In this document: in pieces, positions 24,176 through 35,831 of the stretch
Layout: every line of letters starts with the position of its first letter
Numbering within the stretch: the first letter of the stretch is position 1
From: Mesorhabditis belari
Lineage: Eukaryota; Nematoda; Chromadorea; Rhabditida; Rhabditidae
Direction: 5' to 3'
DNA length: 64,000 nt
Assembly (NCBI GenBank): GCA_958450365.1
Contig: CAUEEP010000909.1
Span: forward strand, 989,001 to 1,053,000
Made by a program: the position numbers and the translations under genes
Notes under the pieces: model-generated
What the model was told of the DNA's origin: nothing
Seen by the model: only the letters and a program-made list of their open reading frames with translations
The model's database searches: none

Positions 24176-24750
24176 TTAGGTTGACAGGTTGAAAGTTGGT
24201 AAATTTTTGAGTTAAATTTTATTGGCAATCAAACAAACAAATCAATAAAAATTGTCTCCATTATTTTCGATTACTTTCGCCCATTTTACTGGCAATTGGC
24301 GAATCCCTCTCTCATTGAATATTTTTGGTTTTGGGTCAAAATTGTTTTGGAGCCACTTTTTGAGGTTATCTTTATTTTGAAAGTGCTCTCCATCCAAGGA
24401 ATGTTGCATTAACCGAAAAAGGTGATAATCTGAGGGGACAATGTCAGGAGAGTACGGTGGGTGAGGTAGGAGTTCCCACCACAAATCGTGGATTGTGGAG
24501 AGAGCGAGCGCATGTGGCCAGGCATTGTCATGGAGGAGAATGACCTTTCTCAATTCCGGTCCTTTTTCGTTGATTTATTCATTCAGTTTTTTGCGCTAAT
24601 CACTGTACAATAGAGCATTAATAGTCAAGGAGTTCCCAATATATCACCCCTTTGAGATCCCAGCAAACCGATAACATATACTTCTTCTGGTGGGGATCTG
24701 GGAGGACCTCCATCGCAGCAGTAACTCCAGGTCCACCAATTGCCGTTTTT
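24176..24750 (-). pseudogene. Truncated mariner element
   Basis: The minus frame reads VILLHDNAWPHA, LLPHPPYSPDIVPSDYHLF and FNERGIRQLPVKWAKVIENN, the C-terminal half of a mauritiana-type mariner transposase with its final catalytic D in the HDN and PSDYHLF region. Upstream (24580-24745) degraded matches to the preceding region continue in broken frames. A terminal TTAGGTTGACAGGTTG is at 24178. The other end is absent. Confidence 0.8.
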
Positions 24751-26002
24751 TTTAAATTTTACAGTTCTTATCCACTTTTAGTCGACTGAATATCTTGACA
24801 CCATAAACCATTATAAGCGCGTGTTTTAGAAAGTACATTAATCTACTAAAAATTAACTGAGGTTGTTTCGTCGACTAATAGTCTAGTCGCAAGGAACACA
24901 CTTTAGGCGTGTTCATCCTCGTGGATTCGCTCTACGATAGAGATCTTTCATTGCTTGAACACAGAGCTGGTGTCAGTGAGGAGCTGTCGGCATCTCTTCA
25001 ACAAATCATCTTTCTGGGTTGTTATGCGGTATTCATGAAGAAACTTCTGATTATGAGAATTTCGAATTTTTAGGTACTTATTGTGAACTTTTTTGTCTCG
25101 CCATTCGCGATCTATTATTCGGCGACCAACAATCGATTGTCGACTCCGATTAGGTTTGTTTTTAGGCTAACGATTAACGAATACAAATTGGCAACGAATC
25201 CAAACTCCAAAAAACATAGCAACAACGCAAAACTACAAGCAATCTTAGTCAAAACGAATCTTTAGTTTCATTTATTATTGGTTCTAGTTGGCCTTCATTA
25301 TTGGTTCTAGTTGTGAAATGTCTGTGAAATAATTTTGACAAGAAGAAGTTTTCAAAACTTTTTTAGTTTTTAAAAAAGTTGGATAGAGTGGTTTCTTAAG
25401 GTAAAATTTATGTTATCACCAAAAGATACGTTCAGAATGTTGGCCTCAATGGAAAACATCATCAAGTGTCTCTTTTCTGATATCTATGCTCTCGACAACT
25501 ATTGCCAGTTGATATCATCGAATCTTCCGATCGAATTTCATTGTTCGAGTTCTTTATCAAATATTTTCGACTATATTTTCTCACTAACAAACTCCGATTT
25601 GAATCTCTATAATATTGCTCAATATTATCAGTTGATGATATCAATTAGTCGATTTGTTGCCGTCTCATATAATGGTCAATATTTTAAGTATACAATGAGA
25701 TGGCCGTTGGTTCAAGTTTTGATGCCGTTTCTGTTACAATTGTTTCTGGATGGATTGAAATATTTGATAGCTGTTGATTATCAGCAAAAATATGATTTCG
25801 ACAATCATGTGATGAGATTCCCATTGTTTTTGATGTGTGTGCTGGATTTTCAAACGAATCGCAAGATGAAAAAAGTAGCTTAGAATTGAAAAAGGTCATC
25901 GTTTTAAGTCTAGTTGAAACGAAAAGGGAAAACGACACGAGCCGAGTCACTGTTGATGATGCAGGTGGGTTTTTATTAGCGAAATTTACATTGGTCCTCA
26001 CT

Positions 26003-27282
26003 ATTAGACTGGCCTTTAAGTCTTGGTAACACTTCGTTTTTTCGAATTAATTGTTTATGCGCTCGACTTTCCCCGTTATGTCTACATCCAAAAAGTCGGC
26101 TTATCAAAACACTTTCAAAACACTTCATACGCAGGCTCCAATGCTTCTTCTATTTTTTTTATTGATTTTTATTCAAAGGCTACCCTAGTGCTTCCATCAG
26201 GACATCTGAGACACGTTATTTTGTACGAGTTGAAAAAAGGGTCTTCTTTGTCGGTGGTCCAGAATAACATTGAAAACGCGTATAGCAATGACGCTCCTTC
26301 TCAAAACACAATTCAACGTTAGTTTGTCAAATTTAAAAATGGTGAGAATTCCCTTGAAGACGAAGAATGTGCGGGAAGACCTTCTCAATTAAAAAATGAA
26401 GATATTCTTCAAAAAATTCAAGACAACCCTCGGATTTCTACTTGTGAAATAGCGGATGCGATTGGGCACTCATATTCAATAATTGAAAGACACCTTCATG
26501 AGCTGGGTTTTAAGTCAATTTTTGGTCAATGGGTACCTCATACCCTTAAGGACTCCATGAGAGCGCAGAGGTCATCAATTTCAGCTGCACTTCCTGCAAG
26601 ACATGAACGGTAACCTTTTTGCCGCACTTAGTGACAGAAGACGAGAAGTGGATTCTCACCGCAAATTTTCAAAGAAAGCGTCAATTGGTAAAGTCTGGAG
26701 TTACAGCTGCCATGGATGTCATCCCTGACCCCACCAAAAGAAGTTTATGCTATCAGTTTGGTGGGAACTCAAAGGGGTCATTTACTGGGAACTTCTTGAA
26801 AATAAGCAGACTGTTAATGCTTTATTATACAGCAATCAGCTACAAACGGTCAAAGAAGAAATCAAGAAAAAACGACAAGCATTGAAAAAGGTCATCCTTC
26901 TTCACGATTCGCCCGCTCACATACGGTAAAACTCACTCGCGCCACAATCCACAGCCTGGGCTGGGAAGTCTTGCATCACCATCCTTATTCTCTAGACCTT
27001 GCTCCATCGTATTATCATCTTTTTCGATCAATGCAACATTCCCTGGATGGGGAGCATTTTCAAACGCATTTTCAAGCATTTTTAAACAAAGACGATCTCA
27101 AAAAGTAGCTCCAAAACTATTTCGACTCGAAACCAAAAATTTTCTGAGAGAGGAATTCGCCAACTTCCAACAAAATGGGCAAAGGTTATCCGGAATAACG
27201 GAAATTATTTCGAGTAAACTACTTGTTTGGTTGTAAATAAATTTTTAAACAAAAATGTTACCAAGACTTATGGGCCAACCTA
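26003..27282 (+). mobile_element. Full-length but inactive mariner element
   Basis: The ends AGACTGGCCTTTAAGTCTTG (left) and CAAGACTTATGGGCCAACCT (right) are inverted matches flanked by TA, 1.28 kb apart, the normal mariner length. Inside, the transposase is spread over frames with stops: IENAYSNDAPSQNTIQR then a stop; FVKFKNG, RPSQ, DNPRISTCEIADAIG and WVPHTL; then VTEDEKWI, HDSPAHIR and HHHPYSLDLAPSYYHLF in degraded form. The key D in PSDYHLF is Y here. It lies within an intron of the chemoreceptor. Confidence 0.85.
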
Positions 27283-27289
27283 ATAGAAA

Positions 27290-27506
27290 GTGTTCCTCTT
27301 TCTAAAAAGCACATATTTCACGAAACTACCGTGATCAAATAGCCTATTTCCCCTCAATCAACTCAATTTTCGTGTCATTGAGTGAGCCTTGTAATTTCTC
27401 ATCGATTGACACCAAAATTGAACTGATCGTATCAAAACTGACTGTTTAATTACGATAGTTTCGTGAAATAGGGTGCCTTTTAGAAAGTGCATTGCTCAAG
27501 AGGACC
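27290..27506. mobile_element. Short palindromic MITE
   Basis: CTTTCTAAAAAGCACATATTT with CACGAAACTACCGT at the left end is inverted at the right end as ACGATAGTTTCGTGAAATAG with CCTTTTAGAAAG. It lies immediately beside the mariner right end. A half copy (CCTCTCGAGTAATGC, AAAACTACCGTA, ATTCGATGAGGAATTA) lies at 63010-63140 inside another MITE. Confidence 0.65.
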
Positions 27507-27859
27507 ATAGGCCTTACATACATGCATCTATACTTTTTTTAATAAACGAATTGTCTTACTATTTTCAATTTCACTAAGATCAACAAGATTTTCAGATGAT
27601 TCTCAACTCGTTTCTCATCATCACAAACTCTTTTGTTTTCGCCCTTTCCGGTATTTTTGTGCACTTTTTCTTTGGGTCAAATGTTTCTTCTGTTTTCTCG
27701 ACGGCACTTATTCTCAACCAAGCTCTCTTTTTCAATTTAGTTGGCAGGTGCGAAGAGATTTTGTCTTAAAGTTCTAATTTTTTTAGCCTAATGACGGCCT
27801 TTTTCTTCAAGAAGCGCCAAGAAACGGCAAAAACAATAACCATAAGTGGTTCTAGTTAA

Positions 27860-28315
27860 AAATAAATAACTACTAAAAATAATTACTAAAATTGAACCCC
27901 ATGAGGTAGTAATTTTTCCCTTCCTTGGCGTTCCAAAAAATAGGGGACCAGATAGTGAAAAAAAATTGCTAAAAACTATTTTAAATGATAGCTTTTAGTC
28001 AAAAACAGTCGAAAAACATGTCTAAAACTAAAAATTTAGTCTAAAAAAAACGATCAATCTTATGCATTCTACTAAAGTGGAGTCCTTTAAGAACTACACA
28101 ATATTTATCACCGAAAATTTCTGACAGCAAAAAATTTTTTCGAACAGAAAAGTAACAGTTTAAAGGTTTAACTGGAGACAGATGCTTTACGCCCATTTTG
28201 GGGCCACGATTGATTGAAAAGTTTGTGACCTTGCCTATACAGTTGCGGTTTTTAACAACCCAGTTACGGAAAAAGTTGCGGGAAAAAGAGTTTCAGTTTT
28301 GCGTTACGTTTTTTG
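27860..28315. other. Stretch without a recognisable gene
   Basis: AT-rich sequence between the chemoreceptor end and the RING copy 2 flank. No coding or repeat structure is visible. Confidence 0.45.
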
Positions 28316-28599
28316 CTGATCATGTAATGTGGATCACTATTTCTAGTGTATCGTTGACTATATGACTCGAAGTGGTAATATTGGAACATTTGACCGTGTG
28401 GATGAAGAGAATGTTAAGGGAAGAGAGAAAGAGCTTTGTAAAAAAATGGTTGAACAACAAAATACGAGTGCTCTTTTCATAGTTGAGATGGAAATCCGTC
28501 TCAATAAACATGCTTGCCATAATAGACAATTTATTCGCAAAATACATCAAAAATAATTAATAATCAGAAGTTTCCGATATAATCCTGTATTCGTATTTC

Positions 28600-30169
28600 C
28601 TAGGCATCACGGATCTCGTTGAGAGTTTGAATCAATTGCTAAACCAATTAAATTAAATTCTTTTAAAACCCTATTAACTCACGTTAACTCCCGTGTCGAA
28701 TTTGCGTAAACAAGGTAAGTAATCCTCAGCATATGATTCGAACGTGGACTTTATTTTTCTAAACCAAAAATTGTTTTGTTTTAAAGTGCCAAAAGATACG
28801 TAAATGACTCGTGTTTCTCCTGTAAATCGGCAAAAGTTGCTGCGTCGTTGAGAATTTCTTCTTTCGAAAGTAATTTCTAAAGAAGATACTTCAAATAGTT
28901 TTATTTGATAAAAATACCGTTTCAAAGACGTTGATGCCCTCGAGAAGCCCCTTGTGCAATTTAGGAACCAAATCCTTGTAAGTGTTGATGACATTTCTTG
29001 ACTCTTGTTGAAGTTCCATCGACATTTGATTAGCCTGAAATAAATGAAATTAATAAGGCATGTCTTTTCAATTTCAAGCTAACAAAACTAACAATAAGAT
29101 CCAAAATATACCTTTTTCTCCAATAATGGAGTGGCTCCGTGCCAATGATGTTTCACGTAAGCACAAGCCCCACAAATCTAAAAATCAAAACGTGTTTATT
29201 CAATATTAGCAATCACTCACTTCAAAGCTACATGCGCTACAGTAAAACATCTTATCGATAATGTTCTAAAATATCTCTCTAGAAATCAATTCAAGAAGTC
29301 ATACCTTTTCGTGGCATTCATTGCAGCTACATTCATCTTTGACATTCCTCGCAGCATTCATCATTGCCTCCATTTGTCGAGTCATTTCGGGTGTCATTCA
29401 GAAAATCTAAAAAAAGATTAGTGAATGCAAAGAGAATTCATCTACCATGAAATCGATCTTTCCGTTTGTCGTTAGGAGGGTGCGTAGTCATGCGACAAGT
29501 TGGACAAGTGATCATCTTGTTTTGTGACAAGTACGTTTTTGTTTGTGTCTTTAAATAGCAATCCGTGCAAATTATGTGTCCGCAATCAAGAGAAAACGAT
29601 TTCTTTGCCTCGATTTCGTTCGAAACTAAACCAAGAACTTTTCCATAGCAGGTCATCAAACGCACATTCATCAAGACAAAATGGGCATTCCGGAATTTTG
29701 AAAGGCTAAAAGAATCACTATGATTTGTAAATCCCAAATCCAACCTTCAGAAGGACATATCCCATTGGAGTAAACACTAGAGCGCTTTCTTGTGACAAAA
29801 TGTCTAAAGCAACTCGATTCATTAATCTCGCTTTTACTCAAAACAAAAATCATGATAAAACTCACCAATCAAAAAGTAGGCAGATTTTTCCCTGTAGAGA
29901 AAGTCCCAACGTCCACATTGATGATTTCCTTCTTCTTGGTTCAATTCTTGCTCCTGCTCGAAACATTCATTGCACATGGCTAATCCACAACACAAATGAC
30001 GTGGAGATCGAGGCTGATTGGCAACTCGAGCAACTAAAATTTTGAAAATATAACCAAAATAACTTGATTTACCGTTTAAAATCCAAACTATTCTGAAATT
30101 CATTACTAAAAAGCGAAACTTACACGGTTCCTTGCAAACAATGCAGTTGAGCGATTCGAATACCCTCAT
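28600..30169 (-). pseudogene. RING / B-box / coiled-coil gene, copy 2 (frameshifted)
   Basis: Same twelve-exon plan as copy 1, starting at 30169 and ending with the same stop at 28600. The N-terminal zinc cluster (CIVCKEP, CGLAMCNECFEQEQE) and the RING (CPFCLDE, CGHIICTDCY, CPTC) are intact. In exon 6, near 29388-29395, two bases are missing relative to copy 1 (GAGCTACCCGAA becomes GACACCCGAA), so DFLNELPEMT becomes DFLND followed by shifted residues and an early stop. A truncated protein with the RING but no B-box or coiled coil could still be made, which might act as a dominant-negative or be non-functional. Merlin sits in its 5' flank. Confidence 0.78.
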
Positions 30170-30586
30170 TCTCTAAAAATAAAGCATTATAATTATTGGA
30201 CGACAAACAAAACCAGATATAAAACTCAACTAAGTTGCGAATTTATCTTCTAATTAACGAAATTTGGTACTTGTGGAGTATCCGCGGGGGTCTTTCAATA
30301 TCCGGGGGGGTAAAATTTTAAGATCCGGGGGGATAAAATTTTAAGATCCGGGGTAAACTTTCAAAAACCAACCAAATGCCCAAAAATGTTTTTCTTGTTT
30401 TCTTGCCAGGCTTCGATCCTCTTGGCTTTGCCGCTGTTTGCGTGTGGTAACTAAATTTTATAACTATACCAGCAACGAATAAACAAGATGCACGAGTAAT
30501 GCAAGAACATAAACATAAACCAAACATAATAATTAGATAAATTTGTGAAGTACAACAGTGACTATTTGTAACAGTGACAATGAATA

Positions 30587-31512
30587 CTACTTGTAAAAAT
30601 CTATAGAATTTACTTCTAGGCCAGGAGGCCAAAAACGAGCAATATCCTTGAGAATTTGCTCAAATGCGTCCGCGCCTTTGGGCAAACTAAGGCGCCAGAG
30701 TCCTTCAGCAATCCATGACTCAATCATGTGTTCGTGAGTTCCATGACGAAATCGATTGCTATCTTTGAAAGGACGCCAGAAGCGTTCTATTGTTTGCGTA
30801 TGGATAGTCGCATCTTTCGGATCCACAAAATTCACGCTATGATTTACCCATCCCCAAGTGTATTGTTTGTCTTTCGCCAAAGGGCGGTATGCTTTCCATC
30901 CATCGGAAAGAATATGAGAACCTGGCGCAATAAAGCGATGGATTTCTCGAATGAGAGTCTCCGAGGATCGATCAGGCACAATGACGGCAAAATATGATTT
31001 CGTTTCACGACATATACCGCCGAATACCCACTTTTCTGGTACGATTCTCCCTTTGTGGTTTTTCCTCTTTGCAATTAGCGTCTCATCAATTTCAACCGTG
31101 AGTCCAGGGCCCCCTATTTGTCCTTGCTGCTTTCTTGATACAATCCAAGCGCATACTTGGCGCATATACTTATTCCAATCAACCGTTGTGTTATTGGCCC
31201 ATCCCAATTCGTCTTTGAGAAAATCAATCGAGTGATGTCCAGAGCTCCAAATCGACAAATATTTGACCAGTTCATGGAATGGGCGGTGTGAAAGAGAAAA
31301 AAACTGTTTACTCTCATGCCCTTTGTTGCTCTATTTCCTTTGGCTCGTTCACGAATACGCTTGTCACACTCCCAACGATAAACATCCTTCTCCTTACTGC
31401 GAATCTTCATTTTACGACCACATCCACATGCCGGTGCTGCAAGGATTCCTGCTTGAACAAAAATATCAATCGCATCACGCTCGGAAAGCGCGCTCACCTC
31501 AGAATATCGCAT
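30587..31512 (-). CDS. Merlin / ISXO2-like transposase (one frameshift)
   Basis: The reading frame starts at 31512 with a short helical lead (SERDAIDIFVQAG), an IS1595-type zinc ribbon remnant (CGCGRKMKIRSKEKDVYRWEC) and RVNSFF. It then needs a -1 step at a run of seven T (31297-31303) to continue as FSLSHRPFHELVKYL and the DDE-like domain, about 308 residues together. Catalytic positions are visible: VEIDET (first D), ILSDGWKAY (second D), then the NFVDP and HTQTIERFWRPFK block with the E. The enzyme cuts and pastes the element. Apart from the T-run the frame is clean, so the element is young. The shift could be a homopolymer error, a real 1 bp loss or slippage at T TTT TTT. Confidence 0.88.
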
Positions 31513-31527
31513 TCTGAAAAAAAAACT

Positions 31528-31672
31528 TTTGATAGTATCCTAGTTGGGAGACCACTTTTTTCTTCAAAACCACATGTGGGTTGGGCATCTGCCGGACCCA
31601 CATCAACACATAAAACTACCTCAAAAAATGGTTTTGAAGAAAAAAAATGACCCGCCAACTAGGATATTATCA
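31528..31672. mobile_element. Small fold-back element nested in Merlin
   Basis: TTGATAGTATCCTAGTTGGG at the left pairs with the inverted GCCAACTAGGATATTATCAA at the right. An inner TTTTTTCTTCAAAACCA pairs with TGGTTTTGAAGAAAAAA. It lies between the transposase start and the Merlin right end. Confidence 0.65.
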
Positions 31673-32599
31673 ACATTTCTAATAATGACATAAAAAATTT
31701 TTGTAGAAGTTACGTTTTTGATCGAGTATCACCTCGAATCACGTAATCAAGTAATCACCTCAATAAATTGAATATCTTTACATTTGAAGGGAATTTGCCA
31801 CCAAATCACTTAAGCGGCTGAATATCTTTAAAAGGGGTCGTGTATAACGTATATAAAATTTTGCCCCCCGGATCTTAAAATTTTACCCCCCCGGATCTTA
31901 AAATTTTACCCCCCCGGATATTGAAAGACCCCCCCGGATACTCCACAAGTACCCGAAATTTTAATATGTGATGCAAGACTTTTAGATGTTTGACAGCAAA
32001 AAGCTTTCTACCAAAATAGTATAAACATGAGGCTTTTTTGAAAATCTAATGAAATGAAACTGATCGAAGGGATCTAATGGCTGATCAAAAGTTAACGGTA
32101 TCCTTTTTCCTTTTTATGTCAGATTGGATTTTTTGAAATTATGCCGAAATTTAAAGATATTCAGGAGCAGATGAATTGCCAATTTTCTTGACTGAATATT
32201 TTCATTTAAAACATTCTTTTAATTACAATACCGAGCAAGAGTCTTGCAAAATCACTTTTTCAAAAAAAGATGAAATTTTTATAGAAAATGCCACCCATTC
32301 AAGGGCTTTTTCGGTTTTCAATTAGAATAATGCATGTACACTTTATTTACAAAAACAAATTTGGGCAGCAAAAAGGGGTGGGACAAATGCTACCTTTTTT
32401 GCGCACCTGGACATTTGCGCACCTTTTTTTGCTGGAAAAGGCCTTAGGCAAGGCCGTAGAGCTTCGGAAATATTTCCATATAAGGGAATCGTATGCGTAG
32501 ATTCCGAATTTTGACAAATCAGACCTCGCTGACACGTCAAATTTGGGCTAAAAGGTAAAAACTACGGAAAAGCGTTAAGTTGCGTTAAGTTTTTTTCAG

Positions 32600-32975
32600 A
32601 TGCCAGATAGTACCTACTTGACGACTCCCAAAAAGAAAAAAAATCATGAAAGCAAGAAAAAAAGGAATTTCTCGAGGTGTTGTCTCCGATCTCTTCAAAT
32701 GCGATCCATCGGCCAAGAAGAACAACAGCAAAAGAGGATCGAATACTCGTGAGGGCTTCCAGGAAGGATCCGAACATGACATCAACTGAGGGAGCTCGGC
32801 TGATCAAGGATGTTGCAAACAAGGATATCTCTCGATGGACCGTTTCTCGACGATTGACTCAAGCAGGACTGTATAGGCGGAGGGCTGTACAAAAGCCTTT
32901 GATGACCGCCGGCCACGGGAAACAACGGCTTCTATTCGCCAGGACGTACCAAAGATTAGAGAGAGTTAGCATTAG
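32600..32975 (+). pseudogene. Tc1-like transposase N-terminal fragment, copy 1
   Basis: The frame reads IHRPRRTTAKEDRILVRAS, MTSTEGARLIKDVAN, WTVSRRLTQAGLYRRRAVQK and LMTAGHGKQRLLFARTYQ. This is the bipartite helix-turn-helix DNA-binding region and start of the catalytic domain of Tc1-type transposases. The first helix-turn-helix part (ISRGVVSDLFKC, 32672-32707) lies in another frame. The catalytic core is absent after 32970. It is a relic. Confidence 0.78.
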
Positions 32976-33029
32976 ATCAAAACTATTTAAACATTTTATT
33001 TGGAACAATAATCAAAATAAATGACCAAA

Positions 33030-33080
33030 AATTGTCCATACAGCATCTTGTTGAGAGTTTGAATCAATTCCTAAATAAAT
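33030..33080 (-). pseudogene. RING-gene last-exon relic, copy 1
   Basis: On the minus strand the block TTGATTCAAACTCTCAACAA matches the last exon of the RING genes (QLIQTLNE; here ELIQTLNK) after a TTTAG-like acceptor. Similarity fades on both sides. The same relic is in the second tandem copy at about 41976-42025. Confidence 0.5.
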
Positions 33081-33469
33081 AAGTTTTTTATGTTTCGAAA
33101 TCTGAAAACTTTCGTGAACTCGTCCAACTGTTTGACACTCGTGTTTCTCTTGAAATCTGAAACCTGATTAAATGAGACCATTGTATCTTTCTCTTCCAAT
33201 TTTGAAAAGAGAGTAGTCTCACATCTCAAAATTGTGGTAATTATCTCTCAGCAGAAATAAATCTTTTTCAAAGGAAAAATCTAATTGCTGGTCTAGTGTG
33301 GTGAAGAGAGAAAAGGCTTCATCTAAGCCTCATTGATTATTTCTAGAATTTGCCTGTTCAAAAAAAGTGACTAAAAAACAAGAAGTTCAACAATTCATCA
33401 GCTCCAAGAATCCGTTCAATACTTACAATAAGTATTCTGTTTTTTATTGTCCTCTTTCTACTGTTCAAC

Positions 33470-35403
33470 ATGGATTGCCCTGATATCTCAAAATACACAA
33501 CGAATCTTTTTCTGAAAGTAACGATGTCCTGTCAGCTTTTGTGCGGTCTGTTCTCGATTCTTGGTATCTTATTCACCCATCGAAAGATTTTCTCGTCGAT
33601 TTTATTGGATTCAGCTTTCAAGGAATATTTGATTTGTTGCTATGCTATTCATTTGATACAAAGTTTTGGGGCATTTTTATTGCAGGTCGGTCTTTATTTT
33701 CAATTTTGAAAGACTGACCCCATTGAATGCAGAATATTGACTGATTTTGAGTCATAATTTTTGAAATCATTATTTGAAATCATTATTTTTGTTCAAGGTT
33801 CTCCTCTTTTTTCAATACATTGTCCAACCGACATGTTTGGCGACGATTCCATCGTGGTTATGCTATTTTCTTCGTTTCTCGATGATCATCTCGGTGATTT
33901 CATTGCCGATCCTCAATCTAACTCTCACGATTCTCCGTTTTCTCTCATTTTTTGGTAGATCAACATCGAGAAAGAGGGAGACAATCACTCGACGAGTCTT
34001 CTTTTCATTCGCGGTAAAGGGTTAAATTGGAAACACAAGGTTTAGCAAATCTTCATGCACTTTTTTGTTTAACACACTTGAAATCATAGGACTTGCTTTC
34101 ATGGGATCATGGGGTCATACTCCATTTTTATGCCAAAATTTGTATAGAAAGCTATTGATTTCAACATCTGTTTTGACAGCTTTGAACATTAACTCTAAGT
34201 ACAGGTTTAGTCTTTTTACTTTTAGTGCGGCCAGCAATGAGGCTAAAGCACTTCATAAACACTTCTAATTACAATAGAAACTTTTTAAATTACAAATCTC
34301 TAAATGATTTAGAAACAAACCGTAAATTTAGCTCCAAGTGCATATTGAAAAGTTTCCGCTGTCTTTTCATGATTCAATTTGCATTCAGATAGCCATTTTC
34401 TGCTTGGAACTCTATTGGCGACTGAATGGAGTGATGATTCCACCAGGGCGAGTCCCCTATTGTATCGGAAATCTGAAGAGTATCGCTGAGAAATCGAACA
34501 TCGAAGCCGCGATCATCGGCTCGTTGGAAATCGGCACGATACTCGGCGGCTTGCTGCTCATGCATTTATATCAACGAGAGAACCGGTCTTACAAAAACAG
34601 TCCTCAAACTTATACACTAAATTTAGATTGAAGAAATCGTACGATATTTCGGTGAATCTCATTCGACGACAACTTATCCTATCCATGCAACTTTTTCTCC
34701 CCTACAGGTATCGAGTTTCCCGACTCTCGAAACTATTTCTGACCATTTCTGACCAGCCGACAAAATCTATTGGCTTTGTGCCTTTGAGCAGTTTTCTCCA
34801 ACTTTCATAAAGAGAAAATTAAAATTTAAGTATCATAATCTGATAATGTGTATTTTTAACAAAGAAAAAATGAATCTGGCAAATTCCTGACAAATCTGAT
34901 CGCTCTGATTTGACGAATTACCCAGCCTCGATGATCTCTAGCCACGCCGGGCCACGTGCTCTGTAAAACTCAATAGGCTAACACTAAGAGACCTTTGAAA
35001 CCCACATATTTTCAAAATACAACCTAGTTAATCTTTTGAATATTTCTCACATTTAGTTTTTTCCATGCCATATCATTTCTCACTTTGTCCGTTCTCGGTT
35101 ATGCCTATCGAGAGCTTTTTGCGTACCTTGAAGAACCTTGGTACTCTGCTGGATCAGGATTCACTTTTGTGAGTTTAATTGAGTCATTTTGTCAAAATGA
35201 TCACTCAAACCACAACTTCTCAGTTCCCCATGTATTTCACGATGGTTTCCCCGTGGATAATCTATTGGATTGTGGTGAAAAATGACAAGAAGCGAATCAA
35301 CAAAACAGCTGAGTTGATTGATTTGGAGCAGCGGGCAAAGACAATTTATTTCGAGAACTATCGCTCACAATGGGAATATCAGGGATTGGCCAGGGGAAAG
35401 TAA
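33470..35403 (+). CDS. Serpentine chemoreceptor (Sra-superfamily-like), tandem copy 1
   Basis: Six exons join in phase: 33470-33685, 33798-34013, 34389-34585, 34627-34707, 35057-35168 and 35224-35403, giving 333 residues. Seven hydrophobic segments can be placed: VTMSCQLLCGLFSILGILF, LICCYAIHLIQSFGAFLLQ, FLRFSMIISVISLPILNLTL, the FFSFAVIAIFCLEL region, AIIGSLEIGTILGGLLLMHL, FFHAISFLTLSVLGYAY and MYFTMVSPWIIYWIVV. The loop KKSYDISVNLIRRQL resembles the intracellular loop of Sra/Srab/Sre receptors, which have a similar length. The tail ends YFENYRSQW near the C-terminus. Probably an olfactory or gustatory GPCR. The second copy is at 42415. Confidence 0.75.
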
Positions 35404-35831
35404 GTGCAGGTCCAGTTTGGTATACAGCAACTTGGTATACAAAGCTTTTGCACATTTGTCCCCTTTGGAGCTCTTGAAAGTAAGTTTCGATAAGATGAGC
35501 TAATAGAGCCGTTCTAATAGAGTTTTTAGGGTAATCTCGTTTTCTAAAAGTTTAGCAAACTAATGTTTAGTCGAATAGAAATTTTCTAGGCAAAAAGCAA
35601 GAAGATTTCCGTCCCTAAAGTGCGCGCGCCGTTCTCCGCGAATCGAACTGTGGAACGATGATGTGTAGCTGTACTTTAAAACTTTTTCATAAAAGTAAAG
35701 GTAAATTTAAACTAAACCAAGCTTTTGTATACAATATTAGCTTTGCTCCGAGTTTCTTTTATTTCGATCATTTGGTGCTCTTTATTTATTTAGTTGTTTG
35801 CAAATATTTTTTCTCAATTTGAGCATTTGTT

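Larger units (their letters stand above)
25074..27859 (+). pseudogene. Serpentine chemoreceptor (Srg-superfamily-like), probably decayed
   Basis: Exon pieces: 25074 to about 25150 (SPFAIYYSATNNRLSTPIR), about 25435-25870 (NIAQYYQLMISISRFVAVSY, VLMPFLLQLFLDGL, FPLFLMCVLDFQT), 25885-25965 in another frame (ELKKVIVLSLVETKREN), then 27596-27750 (LNSFLIITNSFVFALSGIFV) and an end at 27859 (LMTAFFFKKRQ). The pieces align in order with the receptor at 61798-64000. These are seven-helix chemosensory GPCRs of ciliated neurons. A frameshift near 25870 (stop after KMKK) suggests a pseudogene. A whole mariner element sits in the intron before the last helix exons. Confidence 0.6.
30266..31953 (-). mobile_element. 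Merlin (ISXO2/IS1595-type) DNA transposon
   Basis: The element is 1,688 bp and flanked by an exact 8 bp duplication CGAAATTT (30258-30265 and 31954-31961), the length known for Merlin. Inverted ends of about 86 bp begin GGTACTTGTGGAGTATCC. Each contains a series of G-runs (4-7 G) separated by TAAAATTTTAAGATCC or a CTTTCAATATCC spacer. It carries one transposase region on the minus strand and a nested fold-back at 31528-31672. It inserted in the upstream flank of RING copy 2, where copies 1 and 4 keep the unoccupied sequence TTTTAACGAA. Confidence 0.93.

Noticed and set aside
32288..32540. Several open frames of 62-70 codons near the Tc1 relic
   Set aside because: No family features; present in both strands of non-coding element sequence and altered by indels between the tandem copies.
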